Assembly (NCBI GenBank): GCA_936432065.2
Contig: OW386292.2
Coordinates: forward strand, 125,547,639 to 125,611,638
DNA length: 64,000 nt
DNA from: Rutpela maculata
Lineage: Eukaryota > Arthropoda > Insecta > Coleoptera > Cerambycidae
Reading direction: 5' to 3'
Shown here: one piece after another, positions 34,261 through 45,357 of the stretch
How the letters are laid out: every line of letters begins with the position of its first letter
Numbering within the stretch: position 1 is the stretch's first letter
Translations under genes and position numbers: made by a program
The notes under the pieces: generated by a model
Seen by the model: the letters and a program-made list of their open reading frames with translations, nothing else
What the model was told of the DNA's origin: nothing
Databases searched by the model: none

Positions 34261-34606
34261 GTTAATAAAAATAGTAATAATAATAGTGACTTACACTCAG
34301 TAGACACTCAATAGACTGATAATTATAGGTTAGATTTCTAACCTGCAAAAAGCGTCTTATTTTAATGGGACAAACTATTTAAAACTTCATAAACATTACA
34401 TTGAAATAGATTTTGGTTGAAAGTATGGGAACTAGGGACTGAAACTGAACCGAAACTATAACCGAAAACCGCACCGTAATTACTAAATTAAAGTTCAAAA
34501 AATATGGTTGAAATTAAAGATTCAAATCTTTAAACCATGATGTAGAAATACCAAATTGTATGATGAATACTATATCTAAATCGATTCGTCCATTATAAAG
34601 AGTATA
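34261..34606. other. Noncoding with a truncated hAT-like end
   Basis: AGGGACTGAAACTGAACCG at 34436 and the following CCGAAAACCGCACC match the left end of the element at 39819-40074, but no right end is present. The rest is AT-rich. Confidence 0.4.
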
Positions 34607-35420
34607 CAACGTGATCTACCAGGACATGCGGAAAATTTAACATTAGGTTGTCCCCACCGAAAGGAGTAAAAAAATGAAAAATTAAAAAAAAATGACCAAA
34701 AAAATTACCTTATTTTTTTTGTAGGAATGCGCCGCCAATGACTTCAACTAATCTAACATAACGCGGTACAACCATATCACTCTATCAGAGTTGGGATTGA
34801 CACTACTGACAGCAAAGCTGGATGATAAGATAGAAGTGACTTTTGGTTTTAATCAAATCACACTACAAAAATACCGAAATAAATCTAAATAAATCGAAGA
34901 CGTTGATCTTAGGCTGAAATGAAAAGCAGATATACGAGATATTTAGTTAAACCGGTCAATGACACGGCCGTGTAACTATTGTTCGACCGGAAGCAAAAAA
35001 CGCGGCTCTCTAGGGGTCTACACACGATCCAGTGGCACGGAGCCAGCCTTGTCGGCATGCTTTGAACTCATTCTTAAAAGTGAATTGGTCCGCTGGAATT
35101 CCAATTATCTTCAAAGCGTACCAACAATGTTGACTACCTGCCGCTGGATCGTGTCGCTTTTTTGATCTCGCTGGCCGGCTCACTTTTTATGCCAATTAAG
35201 GAAATGTAAACAACTCGAATACGTTCTTTCGCCAGTAAGTTCGTCGACCTCTTCAGAATTAGGTCTGGACTTACTCAACATCAGTAGTGTACCTTCGCAA
35301 ATTGACTAATAATTTAATAAACTAAATTACCTCAGAATCCTCTAAAATTTTGCAGGGGTTTTCCCACATTGAAGACTAGCACACCATTTTATTTTCCGCA
35401 TTTCTTGGTAGATCACGTTG
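34607..35420. mobile_element. 814-bp TIR element next to the retrotransposon ORF1
   Basis: The ends are CAACGTGATCTACCA (34607) and TGGTAGATCACGTTG (ending 35420), continuing inward as GCGGAAAAT and ATTTTCCGC. ATA flanks both sides. Inside, CACACGATCCAG pairs with CTGGATCGTGT (about 35017-35157). No protein. It ends 18 bases before ORF1a of the 35439 element, so it either replaced or separated that element's 5' UTR. Confidence 0.65.
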
Positions 35421-35438
35421 ATAATCAGATAATCTAAT

Positions 35439-35834
35439 ATGGCCGACGGGCTAGACACACAGTTACAAGCTCTGTGTAAATATTGTGATAAAAGAGTAAT
35501 CAAAAAGGTGAAATGTGTTAATTGTGGTGCAATATATCATAACAGCTGCGCAAAAAGAAAAATATGTTGTAATAAACAGGAACTACTCAATGAAATACTA
35601 AATAACATTCCTGGTGAGGACAATGAAGATGAAAACACCAATGAGATTCTAATAGAATCCTTAAAATCTGAAAATAAACTTCTAATTAACTTCAACACTG
35701 AATTAAAGGATATGAACAAACTATTAAAAGAAAAAATTCTTGTCCTAGAAGATAAGTTAAAATCCTTAGAAAACATCATAAATAAATCTCAACATACAAT
35801 GCAGGAGGAAAATAGTGAAAAAACTGTGAACTAA
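35439..35834 (+). CDS. Retrotransposon ORF1a, zinc-knuckle and coiled-coil protein
   Basis: 131 residues from ATG 35439. Residues 14-42 hold CKYCDKRVIKKVKCVNCG, then YHNSC and CC, a PHD-like or C4HC3-like zinc-binding pattern. Residues about 70-120 are a Leu-, Lys- and Glu-rich heptad-like stretch (LKSENKLLINFNTELK, LEDKLKSLENI), probably a coiled coil. Retrotransposon ORF1 proteins bind RNA and form the particle with ORF2 product. The stop TAA shares bases with the ATG of ORF1b (TAATG). A single-base frameshift that split one ORF1 is an equally good explanation. Confidence 0.7.
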   Translation: MADGLDTQLQALCKYCDKRVIKKVKCVNCGAIYHNSCAKRKICCNKQELLNEILNNIPGEDNEDENTNEILIESLKSENKLLINFNTELKDMNKLLKEKILVLEDKLKSLENIINKSQHTMQEENSEKTVN

Positions 35835-36628
35835 TGATAAAAGATCTAATACAAAAAGAAGTACATTCATATTTTAATGATAATAAAAACCCACAACAAA
35901 AAACATCATTCTCAAACAGTGGAAATAAAACAGAGCAACAAAAAATTAATAAACAAAGAAATGAACATGATTCACACAGAAGTAATAATAAAAATATAAC
36001 AAACCTAGAAAAAAAACAAAGACATATTATGCAGGAAATAATAAATTTGGAAAGTCCTACATTACAACCTGAAATCAAAACATCAAGTTCAAATATAATG
36101 CAACATAACATGGAGGAACAAAATAAAGTTGATAATGAAAGAAAAAATGAAACCAACCCTTCCTACACGCCGACCTACCAACAGGTATTACTGAGAAACA
36201 ATACACAGTTGACGAATTCAAATAGTCCAAAATCTCTAAATCTTAAGAAACAAATTAACAAACATAAACAAATAAATATCGGGACAGCAGATATAGAAAA
36301 TTTGGAAAGTGATTTTTCTGGAAAAGAAGAAAACAAAAATAAGAAAGCGTGGTTGTTTATTTCAAGAGTGAAAGATCACGTTACCGAGGAAAAAATAAAG
36401 GAATACATTAAAAAAAAGGCAGAAATAATATCTGATGAAGAAGTAGTGGTAAAACATATAAAAACTAAATATGACAGTATAAGGAAAGACTGCCAGTGTT
36501 TTCAAGTGGGGATTAGATTTGACCTAAAGGAAAAAGTTTACGAACAAAATTTTTGGCCTAAAAAAGTAGCATTCAGAAGATATGATTTCAATGTAACAAA
36601 ACGCATTGAAGATGGTCAGGATTTTTAA
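35834..36628 (+). CDS. Retrotransposon ORF1b, RRM-like C-terminal part of ORF1
   Basis: 264 residues. The first 160 are Asn-, Gln- and Lys-rich and of low complexity. The C-terminal part (KKAWLFISRVKDHVTEEKI, then a VGIRFDL strand and WPKKVAFRRYDF) resembles the RNA-binding domain found at the end of many insect non-LTR ORF1 proteins. It starts at the TAATG overlap with ORF1a and ends at TAA 36626-36628, where the ORF2 frame is already open in the -1 phase. No C2HC gag knuckles are seen. Confidence 0.65.
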   Translation: MIKDLIQKEVHSYFNDNKNPQQKTSFSNSGNKTEQQKINKQRNEHDSHRSNNKNITNLEKKQRHIMQEIINLESPTLQPEIKTSSSNIMQHNMEEQNKVDNERKNETNPSYTPTYQQVLLRNNTQLTNSNSPKSLNLKKQINKHKQINIGTADIENLESDFSGKEENKNKKAWLFISRVKDHVTEEKIKEYIKKKAEIISDEEVVVKHIKTKYDSIRKDCQCFQVGIRFDLKEKVYEQNFWPKKVAFRRYDFNVTKRIEDGQDF

Positions 36629-36747
36629 CAAACAATCAAAACCTAAATATATCAAATGATAATCACAGCTCACGAAATGAAATAACCAACATTGAACAAG
36701 ATATACACATACCCAATAATAATAAACAATCTCATCATCTATACACT

Positions 36748-39570
36748 GTGTACCATCAGAATATACAATGCCTTAAAAATAAAGTGCCAGAAATAGATAT
36801 TACTGTAAATAACATGGAGGACAAGCCTTTGTTCATTTGTCTAACTGAACACTGGTGCACAGACCAAGAAATAATTCACGTGTACTTGGAGAACTATCAA
36901 ATTGTATCAGCTTATTGCAGAAAAAATTCCATTCATGGGGGATCTTGCATATTTGTCCAAGAGGGTGTTGAGTCTGAAGAAAATCAAGAACTGAAATGGA
37001 AAAGTATTGAAGGTATCATTGAATGTTCGTCCATAGTATGTAAAGCCATAAAAACTTTAATTATTTGTATTTATAGACCGCCAAAATATGACAAGGGCTC
37101 TTTTGATGAATTTATTAATACTATTTGTGAAATCTTGTACATCTGCCAAAATAAATTTAAAAATTATAGAATCGTTTTATGTGGCGATTTTAATATTCAT
37201 ATGGAAATTGATAACAATAATAACACACAAATTTTCTTAAATCTACTTTTGTCCTTTAATTTAACTCAGACAGTCTTTGAACCAACAAGAATTAACAAAA
37301 ACACAAAATCTTTATTAGATAACATTTTTATAAATTTTGAGAATACTTATGTGGGTAAAGTCATATCAACTGCCCTATCTGATCACGAAGGACAGCTATT
37401 AAAAATCGAGTCATCATTAAATATAAAAAATAACCAAAGTGGACAAATAGTAAAACAAAGAATTTTTTCTGAAGCTAAATTGCATCACTGCAAATGTGAA
37501 TTTGCAGATTTAAACTGGGATGACTTGTACAATATTTCTGATCCAAATATGGCTTATGACATTTTTTTATATAAGGCCAGGACTATTTTAAATACAATAT
37601 TTCCAATAAAAACAATAAAAACTGAAAATAAATTTAAAGCTTGGATCACACGTGGCATAAAAATATCATGTAAAACAAAACGAACTTTGTACAAACAAAA
37701 GCAAAAAGGTGAAATCTCGGTAGAAAAATATACAACTTACTGCAAAATACTAAAGAATGTCATAAATGAAGCTAAAAAGAAAACAAACACATCATATATA
37801 AACTCAGCAAAAAATAAAGGAAAGGCTGTTTGGAATTTGGTAAAGAGATTTACAGGATCAAAACACACTGAAAAGGAATCCGTATTAAAAAATATTAACA
37901 CCAGTGAAAGAAATAAAACATCTGTTCTAAATTCTGTTAATAACCATTTTATAAATCAGTGCCCTAAAATACAGTCATCTAGTATGTATGACAGACATAT
38001 TTATCCTTTTGAATCAAGTATATTTCTAGAACCCACATGTCCAAATGAGGTGTATAACATTATCATGAGTTTAAAAAATACAAAGTCTGTAGGCGAGGAT
38101 GAAATTCCAGTGAAGCTATTAAAAACAACAGCATCTGAAATATCTCATCCACTATCATATATAATAAATCTATCTCTAAGTACTGGCATCTTCCCAGAAA
38201 GTCTAAAAACATCTCTTATCAAAGCAATCTATAAAAAGGGTAACAAAAATGAATTAAATAATTATAGACCAATAGCGCTATTATCGAATATCAGTAAAAT
38301 ATTTGAAAAAATAATATATAACAGATTAATAAATTTTCTGGAAAAACATAGTCTGCTTTCAGATACACAAAATGGCTTTCGAAAGAAAAAATCAACTGTG
38401 CGAGCTGTCTATCAAGCATTATGTAAAGTTATTGACTCTATGAACAGCAAGAAAACTACTGTAGCTGTTTCTTTAGATCTATCAAAAGCATTCGACAGTG
38501 TAGAACACAATATATTAATAAATAAAATTACAAAATATGGTATCAGAAGCACTGCACAAAAATTAATAGCTTCATATTTAACAAATCGAATGCAGTGTGT
38601 AATTGAAGTAGACGAGACAGGAAATTTATTAAAATCTGAGAAAAAAATAATACAACGAGGTGTGCCTCAGGGATCGATATTAGGCCCCTTATTATATATT
38701 TTATATACAAACGACTTGGCTTCAATAACCGATAATTATTTAATACAGTATGCCGATGATAGCACACTGATATTCAATGGGAGAGATGAAGTAGACATAC
38801 AAAACAATATAGTTAAAGCCTTAGATATACTAGAACAATATTTCACCTCATTAAACCTAACATTAAATAAAGACAAGACTCAAGTAATTAATTTCTCAAT
38901 TCAAAAGGGTAATAATATGACAATAATAAATAAAAATAATACTCTCATATCAAATGAAAATCTGTCTTTTCTTGGAATACAACTAGACACAAGGCTAGAT
39001 TGGAAAGCCCACATTGACTCATTAGCACAAAATATGGCCAGTTACTGCTATGCGCTTAAAGTCATCTCTCTAAACATTAATACTGAAGCTGCTTTTATGG
39101 CATATCACGCTTATATACAGTCAAGAATTCGATATGGCATTATTTTCTGGGGTATCTCTTCTGAGGCAAATAAAATTTTTGTTCTTCAGAAGAGATGCTT
39201 GAGAAATATACTAAATATGAGACAGACAGAATCCTGTAAACAAATATTTCATCAAAATAAATTACTTACTCTAATAAGCCTCTACATCTATGAAGCAGTC
39301 ATTTTTGTAGCAGAAAATAGTTCTTTGTTTGAAAATTATGAAAGAAGACACATGCATCTCACAAGAAATAAACATGATCTGGTAACAAATGTTCCAAATT
39401 TCACGTATGTCCAAAAAAATGTACCCTACTCTATTATAAAAGTGTATAATAAGTTACCGTATGATATTAAGACTCAACCAATAAAAGTATTAAAAAATAA
39501 ACTGAAAACCCTTCTAATAAACAAGACCTATTATACTATTGACGAATATTTCAATGAGAACCAATTTTAA
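36748..39570 (+). CDS. Retrotransposon ORF2, endonuclease and reverse transcriptase
   Basis: About 940 residues counted from 36748, but the frame is open from 36610 and has no ATG before 36748, which is itself GTG. It may be translated by frameshift from ORF1b. The endonuclease domain covers residues 1-220, with QNIQCLKNK, LTEHW (about 32), IYRPPK (about 109), LCGDFNIH (about 144) and the catalytic SDHEG (about 210). The RT domain covers about 440-740: NYRPIALLSNISKIFEK, QNGFRKKKST, SLDLSKAFDSVEH (about 573), RGVPQGSILGPLL and the catalytic YADD (about 668). The C-terminal tail (GIIFWGISSEANKIF, LQKRCLRNIL) matches the other copies. There is no RNase H. All key residues are intact. Confidence 0.9.
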   Translation: MYHQNIQCLKNKVPEIDITVNNMEDKPLFICLTEHWCTDQEIIHVYLENYQIVSAYCRKNSIHGGSCIFVQEGVESEENQELKWKSIEGIIECSSIVCKAIKTLIICIYRPPKYDKGSFDEFINTICEILYICQNKFKNYRIVLCGDFNIHMEIDNNNNTQIFLNLLLSFNLTQTVFEPTRINKNTKSLLDNIFINFENTYVGKVISTALSDHEGQLLKIESSLNIKNNQSGQIVKQRIFSEAKLHHCKCEFADLNWDDLYNISDPNMAYDIFLYKARTILNTIFPIKTIKTENKFKAWITRGIKISCKTKRTLYKQKQKGEISVEKYTTYCKILKNVINEAKKKTNTSYINSAKNKGKAVWNLVKRFTGSKHTEKESVLKNINTSERNKTSVLNSVNNHFINQCPKIQSSSMYDRHIYPFESSIFLEPTCPNEVYNIIMSLKNTKSVGEDEIPVKLLKTTASEISHPLSYIINLSLSTGIFPESLKTSLIKAIYKKGNKNELNNYRPIALLSNISKIFEKIIYNRLINFLEKHSLLSDTQNGFRKKKSTVRAVYQALCKVIDSMNSKKTTVAVSLDLSKAFDSVEHNILINKITKYGIRSTAQKLIASYLTNRMQCVIEVDETGNLLKSEKKIIQRGVPQGSILGPLLYILYTNDLASITDNYLIQYADDSTLIFNGRDEVDIQNNIVKALDILEQYFTSLNLTLNKDKTQVINFSIQKGNNMTIINKNNTLISNENLSFLGIQLDTRLDWKAHIDSLAQNMASYCYALKVISLNINTEAAFMAYHAYIQSRIRYGIIFWGISSEANKIFVLQKRCLRNILNMRQTESCKQIFHQNKLLTLISLYIYEAVIFVAENSSLFENYERRHMHLTRNKHDLVTNVPNFTYVQKNVPYSIIKVYNKLPYDIKTQPIKVLKNKLKTLLINKTYYTIDEYFNENQF

Positions 39571-39818
39571 CATTTTTTTTATAGATTTTACTGTTTTTGT
39601 ATATAGCTCATTTTAGCATCTTAATTATTATATGTTCGTAAAAGTACAGTATACATTTATAGTCTTAGTCCTAGAGTGTAGTTAAATATGTATTATTAGT
39701 GTTTTTTTCTGTTTTTTGACTTGTTCAACGCCTACTAGGCAATGTATTATTTTTTTACATGAACTAATAAACTGTCTATCTATCTATCTATCTATAAGGT
39801 AAAAGGCAAGTAAAAAGC

Positions 39819-40074
39819 CAGGGACCGAAACCGAACCGAAACCATAACCGAAAACCGCACCTTCATTACTAATTTTTTCTAACTGAAAATCGAATTGCCA
39901 CGGATCTGTAAACCAAAACCATAACTGAAAACCGAATTGTCGCTGCCTTGAAAACCGAAACCGTAACTGAAAACTGAAAAAACCAAATTGTCACTACTAT
40001 GAAAACAGAAAATGGTGTACATTAAGGTAACCGTAACCGAAATTAAACCGAAATAAGTTTCGGTTTCGGTCAGG
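39819..40074. mobile_element. hAT-like MITE with repeated CCGAAACC motifs
   Basis: CAGGGACCGAAACCG at the left and CGGTTTCGGTC at the right form the terminal repeat. The interior consists of repeated variants of AACCGAAACC and AACTGAAAACCG. It lies 24 bases past the retrotransposon tail. The right end is degraded and no target duplication was fixed. Confidence 0.55.
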
Positions 40075-40175
40075 CAGAAATTTTAATAAGAGCTACGTAA
40101 TACTTCTAAATCTTAAGAAACACATATTTTTGACGTTAACTGAGATGTCAAGTGTAGATGCCCTATTGTCATGTT

Positions 40176-41350
40176 CAGTGACGTAGCCAGGGGGGGTCCT
40201 GGGGTCCGGACCCCCCCCCCCGAAATTTATTGACATTTGTATAATTGATAGACATGATATTTATATAAAATTATTATAATGATTTTATTTTCGGTTTTAG
40301 TCAAAAATTTTTTTTGGCCGATTACAAATCTTCATTCCATGCAACCAGTCCCTTCGCAAATCGTAATTTCTTGCAATTTATTGCCGCAATATTGACAGGG
40401 CGGAGCCTTAATTCAGTCAAATGTATAAAACCTTGTGGAATCATGAGTAAATTCGATTTATTTTTATTACTAGCCAAGCGAAATCCACGTTACATTGCAC
40501 ATAGTCGCCATCAGTTACTTGAAATATAAGTTGTTGAATAGTTCAACTAAAGGAACCCGCACAATTCTTATGCAAATTGGCGTACCTACAACAGTCAAAT
40601 TGGCTGAATTTTTAATATGTTGTATATGTACGTGACTTATTTCCGATCAAAAACCCTCATGGACCCATCTCGATCTATATAGTCTAGTCTCGTCTAGTAT
40701 TCGAGATACAACTATAAGTAGATTCTTGTAAAATTCTGTATATCTTGTCGAACTTTTAATTTATTGATGGGGTGTTTGTTGTTAGAGGTCAAAGAAGCAA
40801 TTTCCGAAAGTTTTTCAATTAAAGTTTTTTGATCAGGAAGACACATACTTACTTACTTTATGTAAAAAATGTTTTAGCCAATATGACCAAATATTATTTT
40901 CACTTGTTATTTTTCTACAGATTTCCCGGCGCCTTCGCCAACATTTTTCAAACTTTAATTTTTTCTACGCTATTTTTATTAAGTAAAACAACAAATGCTT
41001 TTAGTGCAAAATATTATAAAGAGCTATTAGAACGAATCACGCACCACAATATAAAATGTATGAAAAAAATCATGAATTCGAAATTATTTAAATTGTACAA
41101 AAGGTCATTCTTGTACATTTCTTGAGCAGTAGTATCTCGGAAACTAGACATAGGATCGAGTTGGGCCCATGAGAGTTTTTGATCAGAAAGTCGAAATCTA
41201 CAACATATTAAAAATTCAAGCAATTTGACTATACGCCAATTTACATAAGAATTGTGCGAAAGCTACTTAACAATAATAACATAATATACTTAAAAAAAAA
41301 AATTCGGACCCCCCCCCCCCCCCCCGAATAAAAATCCTGGCTACGTCACT
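40176..41350. mobile_element. 1.2-kb hAT-like element with long subterminal inverted repeats
   Basis: CAGTGACGTAGCCAGG at the left and CCTGGCTACGTCACT at the right, with GTCATGTT on both sides (40168-40175 and 41351-41358), an 8-bp duplication. Both ends continue into poly-G/poly-C runs next to TCCGGACC and GGACCCC. Further in, 40555-40680 is the inverted image of about 41150-41265 (GCACAATTCTTATG against CATAAGAATTGTGC). No transposase remains. Confidence 0.85.
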
Positions 41351-41606
41351 GTCATGTTTATAAAAAGCATCTGGATATGTCTCAAACTAACAGTGACATG
41401 TATGCCCCTGATAGACTGTATTTACTAAAAATCGTCATGAGTTAAGAATACCAAATCATAATACAGCATTTTATTATTTTTTGACAATAGAGAATATTAT
41501 TATTATTGACAAAAAAAATCACAACTTTTTCAGTTGGTTGCATTCATGTCTGTAAAATAATTGCTTCCTGCATAATTTTACTGATATGTTGGGGTAACTG
41601 TAATTT
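41351..41606. other. Short noncoding gap
   Basis: No feature beyond simple AT-rich sequence. Confidence 0.4.
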
Positions 41607-41924
41607 TACTTCCACATCCAGTGGAAGTATAGTAACGGCAAAAAATTTTGAAAATTTTTATTGTTCAAATAGGCTAAAATGTCGAGATTTTAAGTTTGAG
41701 CAAAAAAAAATTTTGTCTGTCGGTCTGTAACTTTTTTTGTGCGCACGATTACTCTGGAACCGTTTAAGATATTGACTTGAAATTTGGTACACGTATGTAT
41801 TTTAAGGTAATCTTGAACTTGAAAATAATTTCATCTTATTCTGTTAAAGGGTTGGAGGGTAAATTGAGGTAAATGGGGGTAAATAGATAAATCAAGCAGG
41901 TAAGAGTCCATAAAATTGGTAGTA
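41607..41924 (-). mobile_element. Helentron-like repeat copy 2, 3' half
   Basis: Terminal ACTTCCACATCCAGTGGAAG, then the shared middle (GGTACACGTATGTA, CAAGCAGGTAAGAGTCCATA). It is cut at TA (41923-41924) by the Tigger element and resumes at 50904. Confidence 0.8.
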
Positions 41925-43884
41925 CAGTACAGCCTCGCTAATCCGGACACATATGGTTCCGGCAACTGCCAGATTAGCGAGGTATCCGGACTAGTGGAGG
42001 TGGATTATTTTTACATATACAATTTTTTTTTACTTGTCATAGCAACCAAAAATAAGTTTGAATAATAAAAACAACTTAAAATGTTTAACAGAAGTTAAAA
42101 AGATTTTATTCAAACTGAAATATGTACATACATATTACATAAGTACATTTAATAAAAACTTGATAGACATACATTTACGTATGTACATACATCTAATTTC
42201 ATGCTTTCTTAAAAAAGGCATCTAATTTTGTTTGCATCACTTTGCTTTTAAGCACTTCAGAAGCACTTTCTTTTAGCCTTTTTAAGAGCAGTACATCTTG
42301 CGTTGGGAAATCATTTTCTTCAGCCCACTGAATACATAAAGAAAACGACTTTACGGCATCGGAATGTTTTACTTTAGGCATAATAATTTCATCATCCATA
42401 TCACTAGATTCCTTGTTCTCTTCGTTTGTATTTCCTACAGCTTCATTAACCAGTTCTTCTTCCGTTAAGTCCACTGCAACTTCTTTCTTTCCTAATGCCC
42501 ATTCAGCAATTTCTTTATCACTTAAAGTATTTTCTGGATCTACAATTCTCAAGGAATCTGCGATTGTTTTCAAATCTTCGTTATTTAACGGACAAAGACG
42601 CCATTGAAGTTCGGCAAGTGAAATATTTTCTTCCTCGGATTCTTCTTCATCCTGTTGTGGCCACAATGCTTTCCAACTTTTTTGGATATTTTTTTCAGAT
42701 ACAGATTTCCAAGCTAGATCTAAATTATCAATTGCATCTTTTAAGTTGTATTGTTTTAAAACCTTCATTATATCATTACCTTCGTTGGAGATAATGTGAT
42801 TTAGTAAGCATTTTCTGTATGCAACCTTTACATTTTGAATCAAATTTTGATCCATTGGCTGTATAATAGCTGTACAGTTAGGCGGTAAAAACGAAACTCT
42901 AAAATCAGGATCAACATTTACTTCTTCCTCGAGTGGATGAGAGGAAGCATTGTCTACCACTAACAAAACTTTATGAGGTCTGTTGACTTCAGTTAAAAAT
43001 TTCTTGACATCAGGTATGAAACAATTTTTGAACCACTCCGTTGAGTGAAGAGTCCTTATAGAGATGCAGCCGTGTACTTAATATCGTAGTGCGGGCAGGG
43101 TCTGTGGTATAGTTAGGCGCCACCGACATTGGAGTCTAGCAATCTCGTCAATCTCAGTCCCTCAGTCGGCTGATAGCACTCGCATGGTTCGTGTCATTTG
43201 TTGTATTAGTGCACCGTAAAACGAGGAAAAAAAAGTAGCTTCCTTCTTGAAAAAAAATTTTTGAAGGTACAACCACATGGGACCTTCACAGCATGATAGA
43301 TTAGGTCCTTGGCCATCTGTAATGTCCAATTATAATATTTTTTGGGAGGTCAAACTATTTTTATGACGAAAAATGTTATAAATCTGTCAAAATTAATTTT
43401 TCTTACATTTTCACACATCCCTCGTGATATCTCCGGAACCAATTGAGATAATTATACGTATTTTTTTTTAATTGATGGAGGAAATGTGGGCGAAGGTCAC
43501 TGCTTAAATTTTGTTTTTATGGAAAATCTAATTTTTCTGTAAAACGAGGTAAAACTTGAACATTTACTTCCCTTGCAGCGCTTTTTTCAGTAAGCGAAAA
43601 ACTTTTTTATTTTAAGGAATTTTGACATACCATCTGCGTATGAAATAAAGTCTACACCTCAAGGAAGTTTTTAAAACAAAAATCAGGTCTCTACGACTTT
43701 TGTTATTTAAAGCTGAGTTTTTCGATCCTAGAGGCCTAGATGTCCGGCAAGTGTGGACTATTTAATACAAGTAATCTTATATTATATTATGCCAGTTAGA
43801 AACAAACTTTTCTTTATATAATGTGAATGCAAATGAGTATTAGTTATTTTTATTGAGTTATTATATATTATTTAGTGCTTAACA

Positions 43885-44294
43885 ATGGAATGTTTATTCT
43901 GTGGACAAACTTTGAAAGAAAATGACAAATTAGTGAGACAAAATCCTAGATTGCAAGGAGTAAAAACAATTATATATGCCACGGTAAAAAGGCGAGACAT
44001 TTGTGTCGAAAAGATTTTGCAACAAGAGGAAAATATTTTAAGTGGAAAAGTCAAAGTGAAATTTCATATAGCCTGCAAACAAACCTATATTAGTTTGTAA
44101 AATCTTAAAAATCTTTCCCAATTCAGTGAAATTGAAAATGTATCTTCGTCTTCGGTAAGATGCAATAAATTTAATATTCGGACAATGTGTTTAATATGTA
44201 ATACATCGAGAAAGAAAGGCGTAATATGGTATACGATAATTCTCTGTAGACGTGATTTATCTTTATATTTCTTTGCCACCTTATTATCAGTCTA
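43885..44294 (+). pseudogene. Zinc-knuckle ORF of the unknown TIR element
   Basis: From ATG 43885: MECLFCGQTL at the start, about 35 residues of Arg/Lys-rich sequence, then KVKFHIACKQTYI, giving a CxxC ... HxxxC arrangement. After a TAA at 44098-44100 the same frame stays open to 44292 and contains CLICNTSRKKG, another CxxC pair, so one nonsense codon splits a longer protein. This is the only non-retroelement coding remnant of the host insertion and may be the N-terminal zinc domain of its lost transposase. I do not recognise the family. Confidence 0.45.
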
Positions 44295-44427
44295 GTCGAT
44301 ACATTGTTGACAAGGGGCCGACGCGACATTTTTATTGTTAATGATGGGATTTTGGAGAATGAGAGGGGAGTATGCGTTTATTTTCGATTTATCGCAAATA
44401 TTTGAGAAACTAAACATAGTATAATTT

Positions 44428-44562
44428 TTCACATCCAGTGGAAGTATAGTAACAAAAAATTTTTTAAAATTTTTATTGTTCAAATAGGCTTAGAATATCA
44501 CGAAACATCGAGATTTTAAGTTTGAGCGAAAAAAAAAATTCTGCCTGCCTGCCTGTCTGTTT
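44428..44562 (-). mobile_element. Helentron-like repeat copy 3, fragment
   Basis: Only the 3' terminal 135 bp remains: ACATCCAGTGGAAGTATAG, the TTGTTCAAATAGGCTTAG block, and a (CTGC)n microsatellite start. Confidence 0.7.
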
Positions 44563-44758
44563 ATTTTCATAACAATTAAATATAAAAACCCAATGAGCTG
44601 CTGGCAATATAAAACATTTTTTTTCCCAGTAAAATAAACCATTTTGATATAATATTAAATAATACATAACAAAGAAAATTAAGTAAAAGTTCCATGTACC
44701 ATGTGCATCATAAATGCGCACAACGTGATAAAGTGAATTTTATTACTTTCACATCAAT
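44563..44758. other. Short spacer between repeat copies
   Basis: AT-rich, no element recognised. Confidence 0.3.
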
Positions 44759-45357
44759 CACATCCAGTGGAAGTATAGTAACGGCAAAACAATTTAAAAA
44801 AACTGTCATTGTTCAAATAGGCTTAGAATGTCATGAGACGTCGAGATTTTAAATTTGAGCAAAAAAAATTTCTGTTTGCCCGTAACTTTTTTGTGCGCAT
44901 GTTTACTCTGGAACCGTTAAAGATATTGACTTGAAATTTGATACACGTATGTATTTTAACGAGAACTGGAACTAGATTATATTTTCATTTTATTCCGTTG
45001 AAGGGTAAATTGAGATAAAGGGGGGGTAAATAAGTAAATCAAGCATGTAAGAGTCCATAAAATTGGTATTTAGTATATATAAGAAAAGATAAGGGCTCAA
45101 AAAATTACTCCCATTACCACCCCCACCTCACTATTAAAGGGGGGTGGAAAAGCGTCAATATATTTTTTACTTCATTTGCCCCCTCTACCACCCCCTTCCA
45201 CCACCCCTCACTACCGATGTGACATATCGTTTTATAGGTTTTTGGAGTAGGCGATTTCAAATATTATGTTATTAACGTTTCATAAATAATTTTCACATAG
45301 TGGAGTGCAATTTTTTTCTTCTTTGTGAGAGACTTGGATAGAAAACGTGGATGTGGA
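44759..45357 (-). mobile_element. Helentron-like repeat copy 4
   Basis: Starts CATCCAGTGGAAGTATAG and passes through TTTTTGTGCGCATG, the GTAAATCAAGCATGTAAGAG block and the C-rich CACCCCC region. It ends TGGATAGAAAACGTGGATGTGG, lacking the final CCGCTGCCC end. Confidence 0.75.

Larger units (their letters stand above)
35425..39795 (+). mobile_element. Near-complete CR1/Jockey-group retrotransposon
   Basis: It contains ORF1a, ORF1b and a long ORF2 and ends after AATAAACTG with a (TCTA)n tail at 39774-39795. That tail type also marks the 18777-20540, 22425-22530 and 52025-53492 copies. The 5' UTR is absent or displaced by the adjacent TIR element. All coding blocks are open, so this is the youngest retrotransposon in the window. 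Confidence 0.85.

Noticed and set aside
35537..36156. Ser- and Leu-rich minus-strand frames
   Set aside because: Antisense shadows of the Lys/Asn-rich ORF1a and ORF1b.
42495..42794. Plus-strand frame over the Tigger transposase
   Set aside because: Antisense of the transposase C-terminal region, which has clear DDE motifs on the other strand.
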